A stretch of DNA of 64,000 nt from Atrichornis clamosus (Eukaryota; Chordata; Aves; Passeriformes; Menuridae): contig WBMZ01003064.1 in assembly GCA_013400975.1 (NCBI GenBank), positions 1-64,000 on the forward strand. Direction: 5' to 3'. Within the stretch, counting starts at the first letter, position 1; each line of letters begins with the position of its first letter. This document shows, piece by piece, positions 50,331 through 63,600 of the stretch. The notes under the pieces were generated by a model. That model was not told where the DNA came from. It was given only the letters and a program-made list of their open reading frames with translations, and did not search any database. The position numbers and the translations under genes are program-made.

Positions 50331-53300
50331 AAAAAGCAAAAACACCTTTTTGATGTTTAGGGCTTTTTTTTAAAGTGCTGTTAAAAACTGCCATCTGCAA
50401 CTTCCTGCCTTTTGCAAAATATTATAATTGATGAATTATGTACTCTTAAATATTTGTTTTTAAAAGGTTGGGGTTTTTTTAATTCACTATATTTTAAATA
50501 GAATTTCAATTGGGAGTGAGGTTTTCCACCCCAGAGTTTATACGAAGTATTATCTAATGATACAGCAAAGAAAATTTTCGAGTATAAAAATTCACACATG
50601 TATCCTTTATGACTCAAAAGAGGGTATCGGTATTATGAGCTCCACAGCACAGACATTTGTCACCATTAACTAGAGGCAAATATAGATGTGAAGATTTAAC
50701 AGTTTTCAAAGAGCTCAGCTCCTATGGTTTTCTGACATTCAAACAAAATGGTTGAGAGTTGATGCATATTTTTAATGGCTTCCTTTTAGCAACATTTTTA
50801 AAACAACTTCGAGAGTTTAAGTACTTGGACTTTTAATGGGTTTAGTCATTAATATATCACAATGGCAGTATTCGGTTACAGACATCCTATAAGACATTTC
50901 CATATTTTTATGTAAGATCTGTCCTTAGAAAGGAAAAAAATAATTTTTGGCTAGCTCAAGCAACAGTAACCTAATATCCCCAAAAAAGAAATGGGCTTAT
51001 TAGTAGATAACAAAAAAAAAAAAAGGAAATAAATTTAATGTGAAAATTATTTTTAAGCTGATATTATCTCTCTGTTGAAAACCACAAGAGATCCCATTGC
51101 AGGTTAATGCTGACTTCAAAACTCACACAAATAACAACCAGGAGGATCACCACGGGAAGTGCATATGGCAAACACATCCTGACATCTGACAACCACTCGA
51201 GCAGCACAACACACAACCTCACTCCCTGATGAAAACACGTCTCCCATGCCCAAGGAAAACCAGCTCTCAGATGCTGAGGGAGAAGGGTGGTTTCCAGAGG
51301 GATGAGCAGGGAAGGCAGGAAGCGACAATGGTGAATCAGCGGGGCACAAGCAGAGCAACATCAACACACTGGCAGCGTGCGGCAAGAAAGAGAGCGCTCC
51401 CAAGGAAAAGCAAAATCATGGAAGGAGCTATAGGAGAGAAGAGTCAGGCTAAAACCTGTGTTCTACCTAAACACCTTAAGACAAAATACTGGCTGAATCA
51501 GAGCTGCCTTGAATGGAGTCACCAACGTCTTCTTCTGCTTTAGGCTTAGCTGCATATTTTAATAGTTCTTGTATATCAACACATGAATTTCAACCTTCAC
51601 CTCTAAGCCCTAATAGCAACTACATTTAACTAATCACTGACTTCTCGTGAGCATTTCAGTGAAACTTTCCCTACAGCAGCGTTACAGCAGCAGGCTCACA
51701 CAGAGCAGAGGTTCAGACAGGAAACTGCATTTCTAACACATGCAAATAACTCAAACGCGGCTCGTTTCCCTACAGGAAACATCGCTGTTGCTTATAGCAC
51801 ACCTGACACACTGTCACAATGCACCATTCAAACATACAGGGGGTTATTAATGATATTCCTAACAGGAAGTAAGCTCTTTCTAGCAGTAACCAAAAGCATG
51901 ACATGACACATTGACAAGCAATGTGACAGCTCCTTTCTAATCAAATGTGCTCAATGTAAATAGCGATTTATGGTCTGACAGTGACAAGCTAAGCTGTCCA
52001 TAAAAGCAAAAGCAATTCTCTAAGAGGCTCATCAATGCATTAAAAAAAAATAACTAATACTCTTTTTCCATCAAAGGTGGCCTGTTCTGTAACATGAAAT
52101 CTCTATTTTTCTCATGCCACGCCACAGTGCAAAGGCTGCTTTGATCCTACGGTACAGCTGTGATCTGTCACTAGAGGGTGCAGTTGTTCTGTTTCTTAAA
52201 CTGAAATAACTGACAAATGATAAAATGCTACTGTATGACTCAACTCTTTCAATCATTTTGTTGAGCCACATATGTCCTGCATTTTTAATTTACATTCAGG
52301 GGAATTATTTCTCTTCAAGCTCTCCAAATACTAACTAAACTGGCAGACAACATGCATTCTTTGGAGCAAGGGAGACTATCTTGGTTTAGACTCCAGCTGA
52401 TTTCAATACTTTTGACTTTATATAGACTGGCAGCTAAATATTTGCAAAAGCAGAAGTTCCACTGCAGGATTTACCAGGTTATCCAGACTCAATTGTTAGG
52501 TTGTTGCTGTTTGCACAATTGTTTCTACAGCAATTGTATGACCAACTTTCTATTATTTCCATTGTTTTGTCTTCGAAAAGACACGATGTTTTAACAGCAG
52601 CCTGGCTTTGGCCCTGGACCTGAGAACTGAAGTGAACGTCAGAGCAGATAAACATGGGCAACAGCACAGAGTTCGAGAGAGCTATAATCAGCTTACCTTC
52701 TCATTTCTCTGCCCGGAAAAACAAACAAGGTGAGTTCACACAGGAACTGCAAATGACCTGAGAACCGAAGCACTGACAACGCGGGCAGGCATAACACCCC
52801 AGGACTGCAGGAACTGCTCTCCAGGCAGCCAGAGTTCACGGACTAACCAACAATCTTGTGCCAGGGTTTGTAAATGGCACTCCCACAATTGTTTTTGGCA
52901 GGAGCTTTCAAAACCTTCCTCAAAAGAAAAAAGGCGGAGGGACACCTCTGCTGACATCTCTTGCGGGCGAACATCTGGAAGAGCAGCCCCAGGGCAGGGA
53001 CAGGCACCGGGTCACAGAGAAGGTGGGCAGTGATACACCCCCTTTGAGGCTGCACCTTTTTTTGAGATGCACAAACTCTTCACATCAGTCCTTCGGTGGA
53101 ACTATTCTGGCAGATTTCATACAGGAGCAGCACTGTTCAGGGCAATTGCACAATATCATGCAGGCTACATCAGAGATTGTGTACAGCCAAGTCAAAATCA
53201 CCTCTCAAAATACAGACATTTTCCTCACCAATACAACTCTTCTCTGAAAACTGAGACTCTGTTCCCCGCAGCCATCTGCAGCCGGGTTTAGGTTTAGGGT

Positions 53301-53873
53301 TTGGCTTTTGAGAACAAATCACATAAGACAGGCAGTGAGAGGGGCTCAGGAGCAGCCAAATGTCAGCAAGGGCTGTGACTGACGTTCTTCACAAGCTGAG
53401 GGTGATTGGTGTCCCATGGCCAAGGGAGACGGTGAGGCAAGGCAGCTCCCACTTCGGGGACAACAAGGTATATTTTCCCCCAAATTTATAACTGTTTGTT
53501 TCTGAGTCTTGTTTCCCTGCTGTGCTAAGAAGCATGGGCAGTGCAGTACTGCGGTGAGGATGGACAGGAGGCCTATTGAAACACAAACTAAATTCAGCTA
53601 AATTTACACTGCTGGGAAGGCGAGTGAGTACCTGAGCAGCCTGAACAGCACCCCAAGATTAGAAACAAGGGAGAACTCCCTGGTTCTGGCAAACTCAGCA
53701 GCAAAGGCTGCATGTGCAGCTCCCAGCAGACCCACAGCACTGCGAAGAGTGAGGGATCCAAAGTGTGAAAGCTCACGAGGCATAAGTATTTCTGAAAAGT
53801 TTAATCCACACAATCATCTCTGTGTTCAACAAGACTTACACAAAATCAATCATAAGACTGTACTGCAACCTTT
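50331..53873. other. Non-coding region between two CR1 copies (no gene seen)
   Basis: The left part is AT-rich with poly(A) runs. From about 52630 to 53470 the sequence is GC-richer with more CpG than its surroundings, and two strong donor-like sites face opposite ways at 52696 and 52730. A telomere-like 'ggtttaggtttagggttt' at 53285-53302 is too short to mean much. Confidence 0.45.
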
Positions 53874-54187
53874 CAATACTTAAAGAGGGCTCATAAAAAA
53901 GATGGAGACAGACTCTTTAGAAGGGTCTGTAGTGGTAGAATGAAGGGTGACAGCTTTAAACGAAAAAGGCAGATTTAGACTAGATATAAGGAAGACATTT
54001 TTCACAATTAGGGTGATTAAACAGCAGCAGGTTGTCCAGGGAGGTGTTCCCACACCTGGAAACACTCAAAGTCAGGTTGGATTAGGCTCTGAGCTGCCTG
54101 ATCTAGTTGCAGATGTCCTTGCTCACGGCAGGGGGGTTGGACTGGATGGGCTTTAGAGGTCCCTTTTACGTCAAACCATTCAATGAT
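53874..54187 (+). mobile_element. CR1 LINE 3' end, 5'-truncated, diverged
   Basis: It starts around 'agggctcataaaaaagatgg' and shows the CR1 order: 'agggtgacagctttaaacga', 'gactagatataaggaagaca', 'ggttgtccagggaggtgttc', 'ggcaggggggttggactgga', then 'gaggtcccttttacgtcaaa' and 'ccattcaatgat'. It is more diverged than the copy at 50.1 kb and its terminal repeat is worn down. Confidence 0.93.
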
Positions 54188-57100
54188 AACACAGTTCTGA
54201 AAAAGCAGGAGAGCTCCTAAGAGAGAGACCTTTGTGGGCGTGGTACCCAGAGGGTGCAACATAGTCCTGGGGAGCAGGGATGAAGGAGGAAGAGGGAAGA
54301 TGCTCAGTTATTTTGGGGCAGCAAAGGGGAAGAGAAAGCAGACTATTCTGTCATTTCAATTTGAAGTAGACCACCCAAATCAGAAAGCTGAGTACTGACT
54401 GAAGGGTTCTTTCTGACAGAAGATCCAATCTATTGTTATGATGATGGGTAAAATGCAAGAGGTATTTTTTGTTTGCTCCTTAACCTGGTTAGCATGTATT
54501 TTATCACTTCACCAAACTGCTGCACTCAACCATGGTCCTTCCCACCATTCATTCAGTTAAAAGTTTCAAGCTACTTTTACAGTGTACTGAGCCCAATCTG
54601 AAGTCACAAGAACCTGTTGACAGGATCCATCAGGGAGCTACAAAAAACAACAATATTCTGGGTGTTTGGTTGGACTACATTAAAAAAAGATAATCTTTCA
54701 CTATTACTTTTAGGTGGAATTAAAATTAGGTTAAAAAGCATCTAACAAATTGAGAGGGAGAAAGGAGGGAAGAAAACTAACTTCCACTTTGTTTTCATAT
54801 ACATGTAAAACCCAGCATGCAGAAAGAATAATTAATGGCAATATGTCAAGTGAGAACATTTCTGGAGCTCTGTACCAATTACTCATATATGGAATTATTA
54901 CAGCTGTCAGTTTTAGCAAACTGTCTTTTACCAGCAGCATTTAATACTTGATGTAATTTATAAAATTCTTCAGACAAGAGGTTGCTATTAACTGAGGAAA
55001 CTGGCAATCCACTGAGATTAGATGGCAAGCCTCACTAACCTGTAAACCTGGTTATTAAGGCATATCCATTAGGTATGGGCTTTTTTACACTGGATTGTGA
55101 TGAAACAGCTACTGAGAAAAGTATACAGCAAGGCAAAAAGAGAACCCAATCAGCTCTAATTTTTGACTTATCCTGGATGTGAATATATTTTTGAACGTTA
55201 TATGTTTGTAGCAATCTAGGCTTGCAAATTATATCTGAAAATTTTCAAAAATGCTAAAGGGGCAGCTACAAAAGCCACTATCATTGACTACAATGCCTGT
55301 AAAACCTAATAGAACTTAATTTTTTTAACATTATAAGCCACATTTTAAATTCACATCAGGAAAGAGAAAAAGTGAACTGAGAAAAATCTGGAAGCCAGTT
55401 CCAGAAATTGGCACAGATGAAATCAACTATTTTTATCATGTTCAACTTCATTTAATCCTTCTTCCTACAAAGATGAAAGCAGTTGATCAATAAGAAATAA
55501 TCAGTATTTGTCTGAGCACAGCTAAAGGAAATGGTGAGAAAACAAGCAACTCAGTAGACTGAAATATGGAAAACATCATTAGTTAAATATAAATATTGTC
55601 AAGGGCTGTTAAGAAGCAAGACAGAAGTGATTCATGTTCCTCTACAAAAAAAAGTGAAAAGCCAGTTTCTACTGCTTTATTTTCTTTTTAAATGCTGGCA
55701 ATGCTGCAATGAAAGCTTTCCTTGTTTTATTAAAGCGTCGGAGAGGAAAGCTGAGTGCAATCATCAGGTTCACAAGATGTCAGTGGCATGGTTTCTGCCT
55801 TCAGAGCACAGACAGAAGGGCTGGCCCGTGGCCTCCTGGGCTTTGCTGTAGTGTTGGAGCCAAATGTTTGTGGGGGCAGGTGGCAAGAGGAATTAACACT
55901 TGCTTCATTCAAGAGCACAGTCTATTTATCTGCCTTCCAAGCAGCTCCCTTGGTGAACAAGGATCTAAGCCACCAGCATAACCAAAAGACAACATATTTA
56001 AACTTGAGGTTATATGTTTATAATTAAACTATTCCCCTCACATAAAATACAGCATTTGAATAAAACAAAGAAAAAAAACCCCTGCAGTACGTGTTGTTCC
56101 AAAACTGCAATCACAATCAAACACTAAAACTAAAAAAACAAACCCCCCAAAACAAAACAAAAACCAAACAAAAAAAATCCCAACAAAAACAACAGAACAA
56201 CACAAAAACACAAACCCAAACCCAAAAACACCAACCTAAAAAACCCCACCCCAAACAAAAAACCCACCTGGGGAAAACAAGAGGGAAACATGGATAAATG
56301 AACCCCAACATTAAATACAAGATAGCTTGCAGAACATGAGAAATTACAAAGAAAAGGTTGAAACAATCCAGGGTGAAGAGGATAATTTTTAAAATCACAA
56401 GCAATGTAATAGTTGCACATTTTTGGAACCTTTAACTACAAATGACAGAAAGATGCTGAAAACGCACCTTCACATTCATTTTGGGTAATTTTCACAAATG
56501 TTGTCTCGATATTTATATCCATAAATATGTTCAACTTCATATGGAGCAGGATTAAAACAAAAACGTCATCTCACACCCCTGCCTCTCAAGAAAGGCATTG
56601 CAAGCTTACAATAGCAACCAGAAGAGGCTTCAGAGATTCTAAACAGATTAAGCATCTGAAACCCTACAGCCAGAGTTTACATTAAAATCTATTCTGAACC
56701 TATTAACAAGAAAGGGGAGGGAGGAAAGTGTGCGTGGCATCTAAGGGCAACTAATAAACAGCAGAGAGATGCAGCTGAATTTATTCATTCCTTTCCAAAC
56801 AGAAAGGTCACAGGCTAAGTTGAGGAAAGGAAAAAGCTACAAAATGGATGATCAAATGCAATCATAGGTTTTGAATTTTCTTCTCGGACTTAAAATTGAG
56901 GATCTGGATTTCTATACCCCATCTCTGATTCCAAAGCAGGCTGTGCCACAGTTCATTGCATTGAAACGGTGAGAAACTATGGAAATAATGCAAGATAGAA
57001 AAGAGATGAATCATGAATTTGTGTCCATTTCTAAAGAGGCTCACTTTCTCTGCCAGTAGCTTGAAACAAATCAAGCACGTTTTAAGCCTATTACTTTGCC

Positions 57101-59919
57101 GTACTTGGGGTTCTTCAGACTAGAATACAGAAAAAAATGAACTTTTAAGAGTAAGTTGGTTATCTAAAGGATTGTAGGATTCTTTTATGGACCTTCACAC
57201 ATTGAATGCTGATCACACAAGAGTTTTTATTGTGGGCAATAAAGGTCAGTATCTTTGAAAAATAAAAATCCTCACAAAATTAGTAGATTTTATCCCTCAG
57301 CAATAGTTTGCAACTTCCACATTATTTTTTCTTGTTTCTGTGAACTGTTAGCTTCAGCTACAGGTAGCCAGGCAAAACACCTAAAGGCATCTCACTATGA
57401 CAGAGCACACAGATTGGCACAAGGGAACAAAGGTGTTGTGCACAAATTTTCTTAAAATGATGCTGCCACTGTTCACTCCTGGCCACTGCCAGATATTTCA
57501 ATTGCTAACAGGTTTCTGCATGCTGATGATTTTTTTTTTTCCCTGTAATAACACAGAACTTTTCCTTAGTACTATTACAAAACAATCCTTTTGATAAATA
57601 ATGTGACGGTTTGCTACACGGAACAGACATCGGACTGCATGTTGCAACTCTCTCTGTTGTTGATATCTTCACCAGAGAGGAGTAGCTGCAGGATCTGAAA
57701 TGACTGCCAGACTTGCTGATGTCTGGACAGGAATAAAGCATAATATAAATAACTGCCTGAACAATAGTTTGACAAGTGAAGTGCGTCTGACAGTCACTCT
57801 GGGACAATGTGACATTGGAAGGAGAGCAGTGTCCGTGCTCAGCAGCTGGCTGGTTTAACCCAAAGAATGCTGAGACTGTCAGTGTGCACTCTCGTGGTCA
57901 GCCGTCCAGTAGGCTGCAGAACAGCCCTTGGTGGGACAGCGCAGTGCCACCAGCACCAAACGGCAGTGCCTGAACTCCAAAATCTACTGTGGAGCAAGAC
58001 ATAACACGTACATTGCCACGCCGTTCTGCTTCTGAACTTTCACGGGCACAGGTTGATGCAGCTTTTTGGGTGAGACACTGCACAAGAGTGCCATTCAGTC
58101 CTGTGAGCTCTGTGTAACTGAACCATTACAGGCACTTCAGGAGCACACCCATTGGTGAGCCTGTTCTTTCTTTTCCGATTGCCTGTGAGGAGGGCACTTC
58201 TTGATCCAGCTGGAATACTTTCTGCTAGTCACATTTTGAAGCCTGGTTGGGTTTTTTGTTCACCCTGAAAGTCTGCTAACCCTCCTCAAGCTGCTTGCAA
58301 GCCAGCTCCACCAGCTGTGGCTGCCTGCCTATGGCTTAAGCTCCAGGGTCCCAGAGGACTAAAGACATTTTCCTTTGAGCTCTGCTTTTGCAGCTTGAAA
58401 ATGCTGCCACATTTCTTATCCCCAGCTCAGCCTCCCCATTTCCAAAGTGCTTGTGGGAGAGAAATCCTGTGCTCCTGGCTGATCTAAATAACCTATACAA
58501 AATGGACATGTGTCTTACAACAAATTTTGTTCTAGCTAGGCCTACAACTGAAGCTGCATTTTGTAACTATGAATTCTTTCTGGGACAGATTGATGAAAAT
58601 ATTCTCACCACCATCCCTCTTTGTATTGCAAGCATTAAAAAAAACCCATGAGTTGAACTGTAGATGCTGTCTGGCACGACACATTTTACCACTTAATTTT
58701 AATTCAGTTTTTCTCTGTTTATTGGCCTAGAGCTACAGCTTTTCTTTCTCTTCCTATTAACCAGAAGCCATCATCCCAAGACAAATGGCATCGGTCACAC
58801 AGCATGTTTCACTGCTTTGCCATGCTGCTTCCATGGGAATGAATCATGCACAAGAAGGAACCGAAAACCAAAAAGAATGGCCAGCAGCACTTACATTTTA
58901 GGAGATACTGACACAGTTGCTGTGATACAGCAAAAGCAGAAGTCAAAATCTGAACAGTGCATGGAAATAACTTTAATAATCTTTGGTTTATTATGGGAAT
59001 ATATATAATAATTATGGTGAATTGTTAAAATCTACCCAGAACTACAAGAATGACTGTAATCATCAAGCGTGCAAACATTAAATTTAAAAAATTGAGCCAA
59101 CGTGGATACAGCTTTAACTGCACATGCCTCATTGGTAATTGAGCAGTGTTCTCCCCTTCAGACCTGCTGATGCAGTCGAGTAGTTTAAGTGGATCAATAC
59201 AGATAAATGATCTAAAACCAAAACAATCACAGAAAGCAATGTTTTCTCATAATTCAGATTGGGCTGAGAGAACATATGCCTCAAATAGCATCCACCCAAA
59301 CTTCAGTATTCTCAACACCCTTATAAACAAATGGGAATTATATCACAATAAGAAATGCAACATTTTCCCCAGAACTCCTACTTCAATCTCTTTGATTTTT
59401 GTAGCACTTCTTCCACATTTCTGAAAAAAACCTAACAAAAACAGGATGCATCTTTGCTTTGTTATCCAAGGTCTCTTTGCTTTCAGGCAAGACAGAAAAT
59501 TGGGATCCTGTTTGCTGATTATAAGAAAAAACCAGAGACATCTCTCAGGACAGAATTTGCAACAACACTCCCCTGTCAGTTTGAGAAACAACTCTGTAAA
59601 GGGAGAGCCATCCAATGACTGGATAAGAATAGACAGTGCTATGAATAAAGAAATTTTTTGTTGTTGCTGTGGCTGAGGTCTGGGGAGAAGGCAGAAATGT
59701 GCCAATGCAGAAATGTGTTTACGATGCCCAGTGCTTTAAGATTTCTGAACCCCAAGCCCAGTCACCACCTTCATGTTTGTACCATGCCCACAAAGCCAGA
59801 CAGACAACTGAGACTTCCTCAGAGCGAGTCTGGTTTTCATGTGCAAACATCAACTTGAAAGCCCTGCAGATATCTGGGAAACAGGAAAAGCAGTATTGCT
59901 ATAAAAACAAAAAAGCTGC
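54188..59919. other. Non-coding region (no gene seen)
   Basis: AT-rich unique DNA surrounding the A/C-only tract. The stretch at about 57600-58380 is GC-richer and contains an AATAAA at 57732. I considered a solo LTR here but could not define its ends. No exon is recognised. Confidence 0.45.
56113..56268 (+). repeat. A/C-only low-complexity tract
   Basis: About 150 bases are almost entirely A and C on the plus strand, with very few T or G, in irregular runs such as 'caaaacaaaacaaaaaccaa'. The minus strand is accordingly G/T-only, which creates artificial open frames of Phe, Trp, Cys, Val and Leu. No regular period is visible. Smaller patches of the same kind occur near 30106-30180 and 33580-33630. 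Confidence 0.85.
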
Positions 59920-60600
59920 GGTATAGGAGCATTACGGGTGGCCAGGGCAAAACCTGTGCCCATTCCGTAGGAACAAAGCCAGATAAGTGTACGTGGAGAA
60001 GGCAGGGGCTGTAACCAGCCACACAAGAGCAGGGAGCTGACCACCGGCATTCCCAGTGCTCCGGTGCAGGCTGCAGGTGCTCGGCAGAGGCTGCTGCAAA
60101 CATCTGTGGCCAGCACTGGAGAATAACCCACTCCTCGCTATCCACACTTAATGCGTCACCAGGCATTTTGGAACGCGAGATACAAAATAGAGGAACGAGA
60201 AGAGAGAAAAGAGAGCTCTTATCAGCATTTAACCCGTACCCCCAGGGACAGCTCTACCCCAAGCCTGCAAGGAGCACGGCAGGGAATTGCATTCAGTATT
60301 GGGCTGACAAGAGAGCAGCTTCAGGGGGGTTACTGAGCACGGCAAACACCCGATCTCAGAGTATTGCCAATGCAAAATAAAAACAACCAACTGCAAATTC
60401 AAACGATGTTGAAGATACTCCAGAGCCTACGGTTCAGAATTTGTGTACCTAACTTACATTTTCCGTGATTTCAGCCTCTCCCACACTTTGGAGAAATAAG
60501 AAAAACCGGGCCACACAGTTTCTGTCCACAGGGGGGCAGGAAGGGGTCGCTCCAGGGGAAACCCTTCCCTTCCTAACAAATCGGTGACTGCACGCAGTTT
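59920..60600. promoter_or_regulatory. CpG-rich patch, candidate promoter or enhancer
   Basis: By eye I count about 23 CpG in roughly 680 bases, far more than the flanking DNA, in sequence of about half GC. A minus-strand GTAAGT lies at 60457-60452 on its ANK3-sense strand. No coding start is recognisable. It could be a further ANK3 promoter with a non-coding first exon, an enhancer, or simply a GC-rich remnant. Confidence 0.3.
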
Positions 60601-63600
60601 GTCACCCCCTTATTTCCTTATTCCTAATCAGGAAAATATATTATCCAATTTTCCAAATTACCCTTAGCTCTTTTATACTACATATAACAGTCTGATAGCA
60701 TTCTCATCAAGGCGCTTTAACTAATTCAAGTGTTCCTTTTCTATATCCCTCACAATGCTAATCCTTCCTGTGTTGCTTGTTTCTGTAAGTCCTGTGAACT
60801 AATGGCTCATGCATAAAAGGCAAAATGGTTTCCTGAAGATGTCTTTGAAGTGCTTTAGCAATAAGATCTGCTTTTTGAAGGCTTTAATTGCCCAGCAACA
60901 GTACAACACATACACCACAAAATATACATCATTTTTTGGCATAGCTTACAAAAATATACTGCACTTATGTGTGTCACCATATATCCTGAAATCCAGTTCA
61001 ATACATTTCACATTATGCTACAGAGTTTAAAGACTGTTAGGAATACTTCTCCCTGGGTGTCTACTTTCAAGGGAAATTATCTTTTTTTTTGGTGAAAGGT
61101 TAGTCTTCCAGGTTTAATCACACATGAATAGCTGCACAGAAGATAAAAAGGTTTGTATCCTAGCTATCAGAGTTAGAACTGATCTGCTGGGCTTCTTGCC
61201 CACTCTCCACTCAGAAAAGAAAGAAGCTTCTCGAGAACATATTTACTAAGCCTTCCTTAAAAATTAGTAAAAATTTGCCGTTGTGATGCTGAGATAAAGA
61301 ACCCAAACAAAAGCTGTATGAATTTCAAGATACTCCTGTTTTCACTGCACAGTGCCACCTGAAGCTCACGCTGTACTACACAGCACTAGGTACAATATGT
61401 TAACAGTTCACAAAGCTGTGGCCTTTAACAAAGGATGCTGTCCAAAGACCTCAAAGCATGAAACGTACTGCACAGCGAAACGAAGAGCAGAAAACTCTTA
61501 GGTAGACAAACAGCAGCTTGCCTATTCACAAGTGGCTATTACAATGCACTGAGAGCCACCAGCTGAAAAGAAAGCAGTCAGCTTCTGACTAAGAAAAGAA
61601 CAGAACAGAACTCCAGTCTCTTCCTACAGAACTGCACTTTTCACTTCAGGAAAGGAAGATGAGAGCCAGAAATGAACCTGTTTGCAAGCTAGGACTTATT
61701 TATCAGTGGGTGTTACCAGACTAGGAGACTAAGGGTGCACTAATCATGACTGGTTTGAGAATTACAGCAAAGTAATCTGAAGAAAGGGAAGAAAATACTC
61801 CTTTCTCCCAGGAGAGTGACCTTAGCATTCAAACCCCTTATTACTTGTAAAAGACTGCACCAACTGCTTGACCACTTCACCAGGTGCTAAACTGGTGGCC
61901 AGACCAAAAGTTGAGCAATGGCCCTAAAATTAGACACACTGCTTTGCAGTGGGAGCACGAAGACCGGAATTCAAACCCAGAAAAACAGCTGAATTACCAT
62001 CCTGCCATGAGTCCTTACCCACATATAGAGCCAACCTGTATCATCAGAGACTGTCTACAACACAAAAGCCCTTCTCTGACCATCCTTGGCCACACTTCGG
62101 ACAAGCAAATCCTTCTGGGTTGACACCATCTACATTCCTTGGGATATTTGTGGAGCTACCAGAAATTCAGCAGCAAGGACTAAGGCTAAACTATCCACAG
62201 CCAAGCCCATGGACCCCCATTATACAGATCTCCAAACCAGAACGGGTGCTAACACAGTGGTCTTTGTTGGCACTGAAGTGCCAGACAAGAATTGAGGTGT
62301 TTTTCATAAGACTGAGTTTTAAACACATCTGCAGTCACCATTAACGCAGCCAGTAATATTTCATTGTACTGTGGCTCACAATGAAACATGAAGATGTATT
62401 ATCCTAATCATTATCTCAGTAAACTACAGGGCACACTGCTGCATCTTGTCAATTTACATCATTTTCACTGACATTTCTGGTTAGCAAAAAGAATTCTTCG
62501 GGCAAAAAAAGCACACTCACAGAAACATCAGTTATAACAAGCATGTGGTCTTTTTCCCTGAAGACCCAGCACTATCTAACCATTATATTTGTTCATGGCA
62601 TCTTTTCCCTGAATTTGCTTCAAGAAAAAAAGCTTGATCTTCATAGTGACTTCTCCGATCAAGTTACATCTAGATCACTTTTACATGATGTGCAACTATT
62701 AATTTTACTGGGTTATTCAATACCCATTTTCAGCAAATTTCTCTATATACAAAAGCAAATGCACTTAGCTAAGACGTCTCCAACAGCACTCTGACTGCCC
62801 ATTGCAACGCTGAGCAGCAATGAGATCTAGCAGCAGCAAAACAACACCACTTCGGCTGTAAAGCTCAAACCAAGACAGCAAGACGAGAGACTAGGCTTCA
62901 CTGCAAGCATGCAGATTCCTTCAATTCCCATTAAAACACTGGTATTTTGAAGTACAACTGAAAAGAAGCACTTAAGCCTACAAGTCTAGCCCAAATCTCT
63001 CCAAGCCACGGAAGAGCAGCAGCTGTTCTGTGAAACCTAGGCCTGTAAAGCGTTACTCTCATACAGCATTTCACGTGGAAATGCTGCACGTGGAAATCAG
63101 TGGAACTTCCACATGCCCTTAAGGCTTCATAAGAGTAAAGTCTACAGGGAATGTAAAGTGTGTTTCCCGAGAAACGCACGTGCCAAGCGCAGGGATCGGC
63201 CACCAGACTTGCTCACTGAGGCCTCCTCCTCTTTCACTGCCATATCCACACTGAAGTCACCTGCAGGGCAGAGCCTTGGAGAGCCAGAGCAGCAGGGGCT
63301 CCGCTTGGGCTTCCCTCCAGAACACATCCTTCCCTGCAACTCCACAGTGCATTCTTACCGTAGAGGGGAGAAAAAAGGGTAAGAGGTTCTAGAGGAAAAG
63401 AATGAGAGCTCAGAGAAAAGCCCAGTCCAGCTAAAGAGCCAGTCAGCACAAGGAAACAATACAGTATGGAAGTTCTATACACGACGTTTACAAGTTTATA
63501 CCAATGTGTGATCCCCCCCAAACAAGACCTGGAGTCTGGTGAAACCAATTGATGGGCATTTGATGTCTAAAATTCAAAGCATTTCACAGCTACTCAAGAA

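Noticed and set aside
53285..53302. Telomere-like 'ggtttaggtttagggttt'
   Set aside because: Only about two to three imperfect units, too few for an interstitial telomeric repeat.
56117..56420. Two hydrophobic minus-strand frames rich in Phe, Trp, Cys and Val (95-96 residues)
   Set aside because: They are direct translations of the A/C-only tract read in reverse. The membrane-protein look is an artefact of base composition.
57602..58200. Possible solo LTR (TG start, AATAAA at 57732, GC-richer body)
   Set aside because: I could not find a matching CA end with a target-site duplication, a primer-binding site or any retroviral coding remnant.
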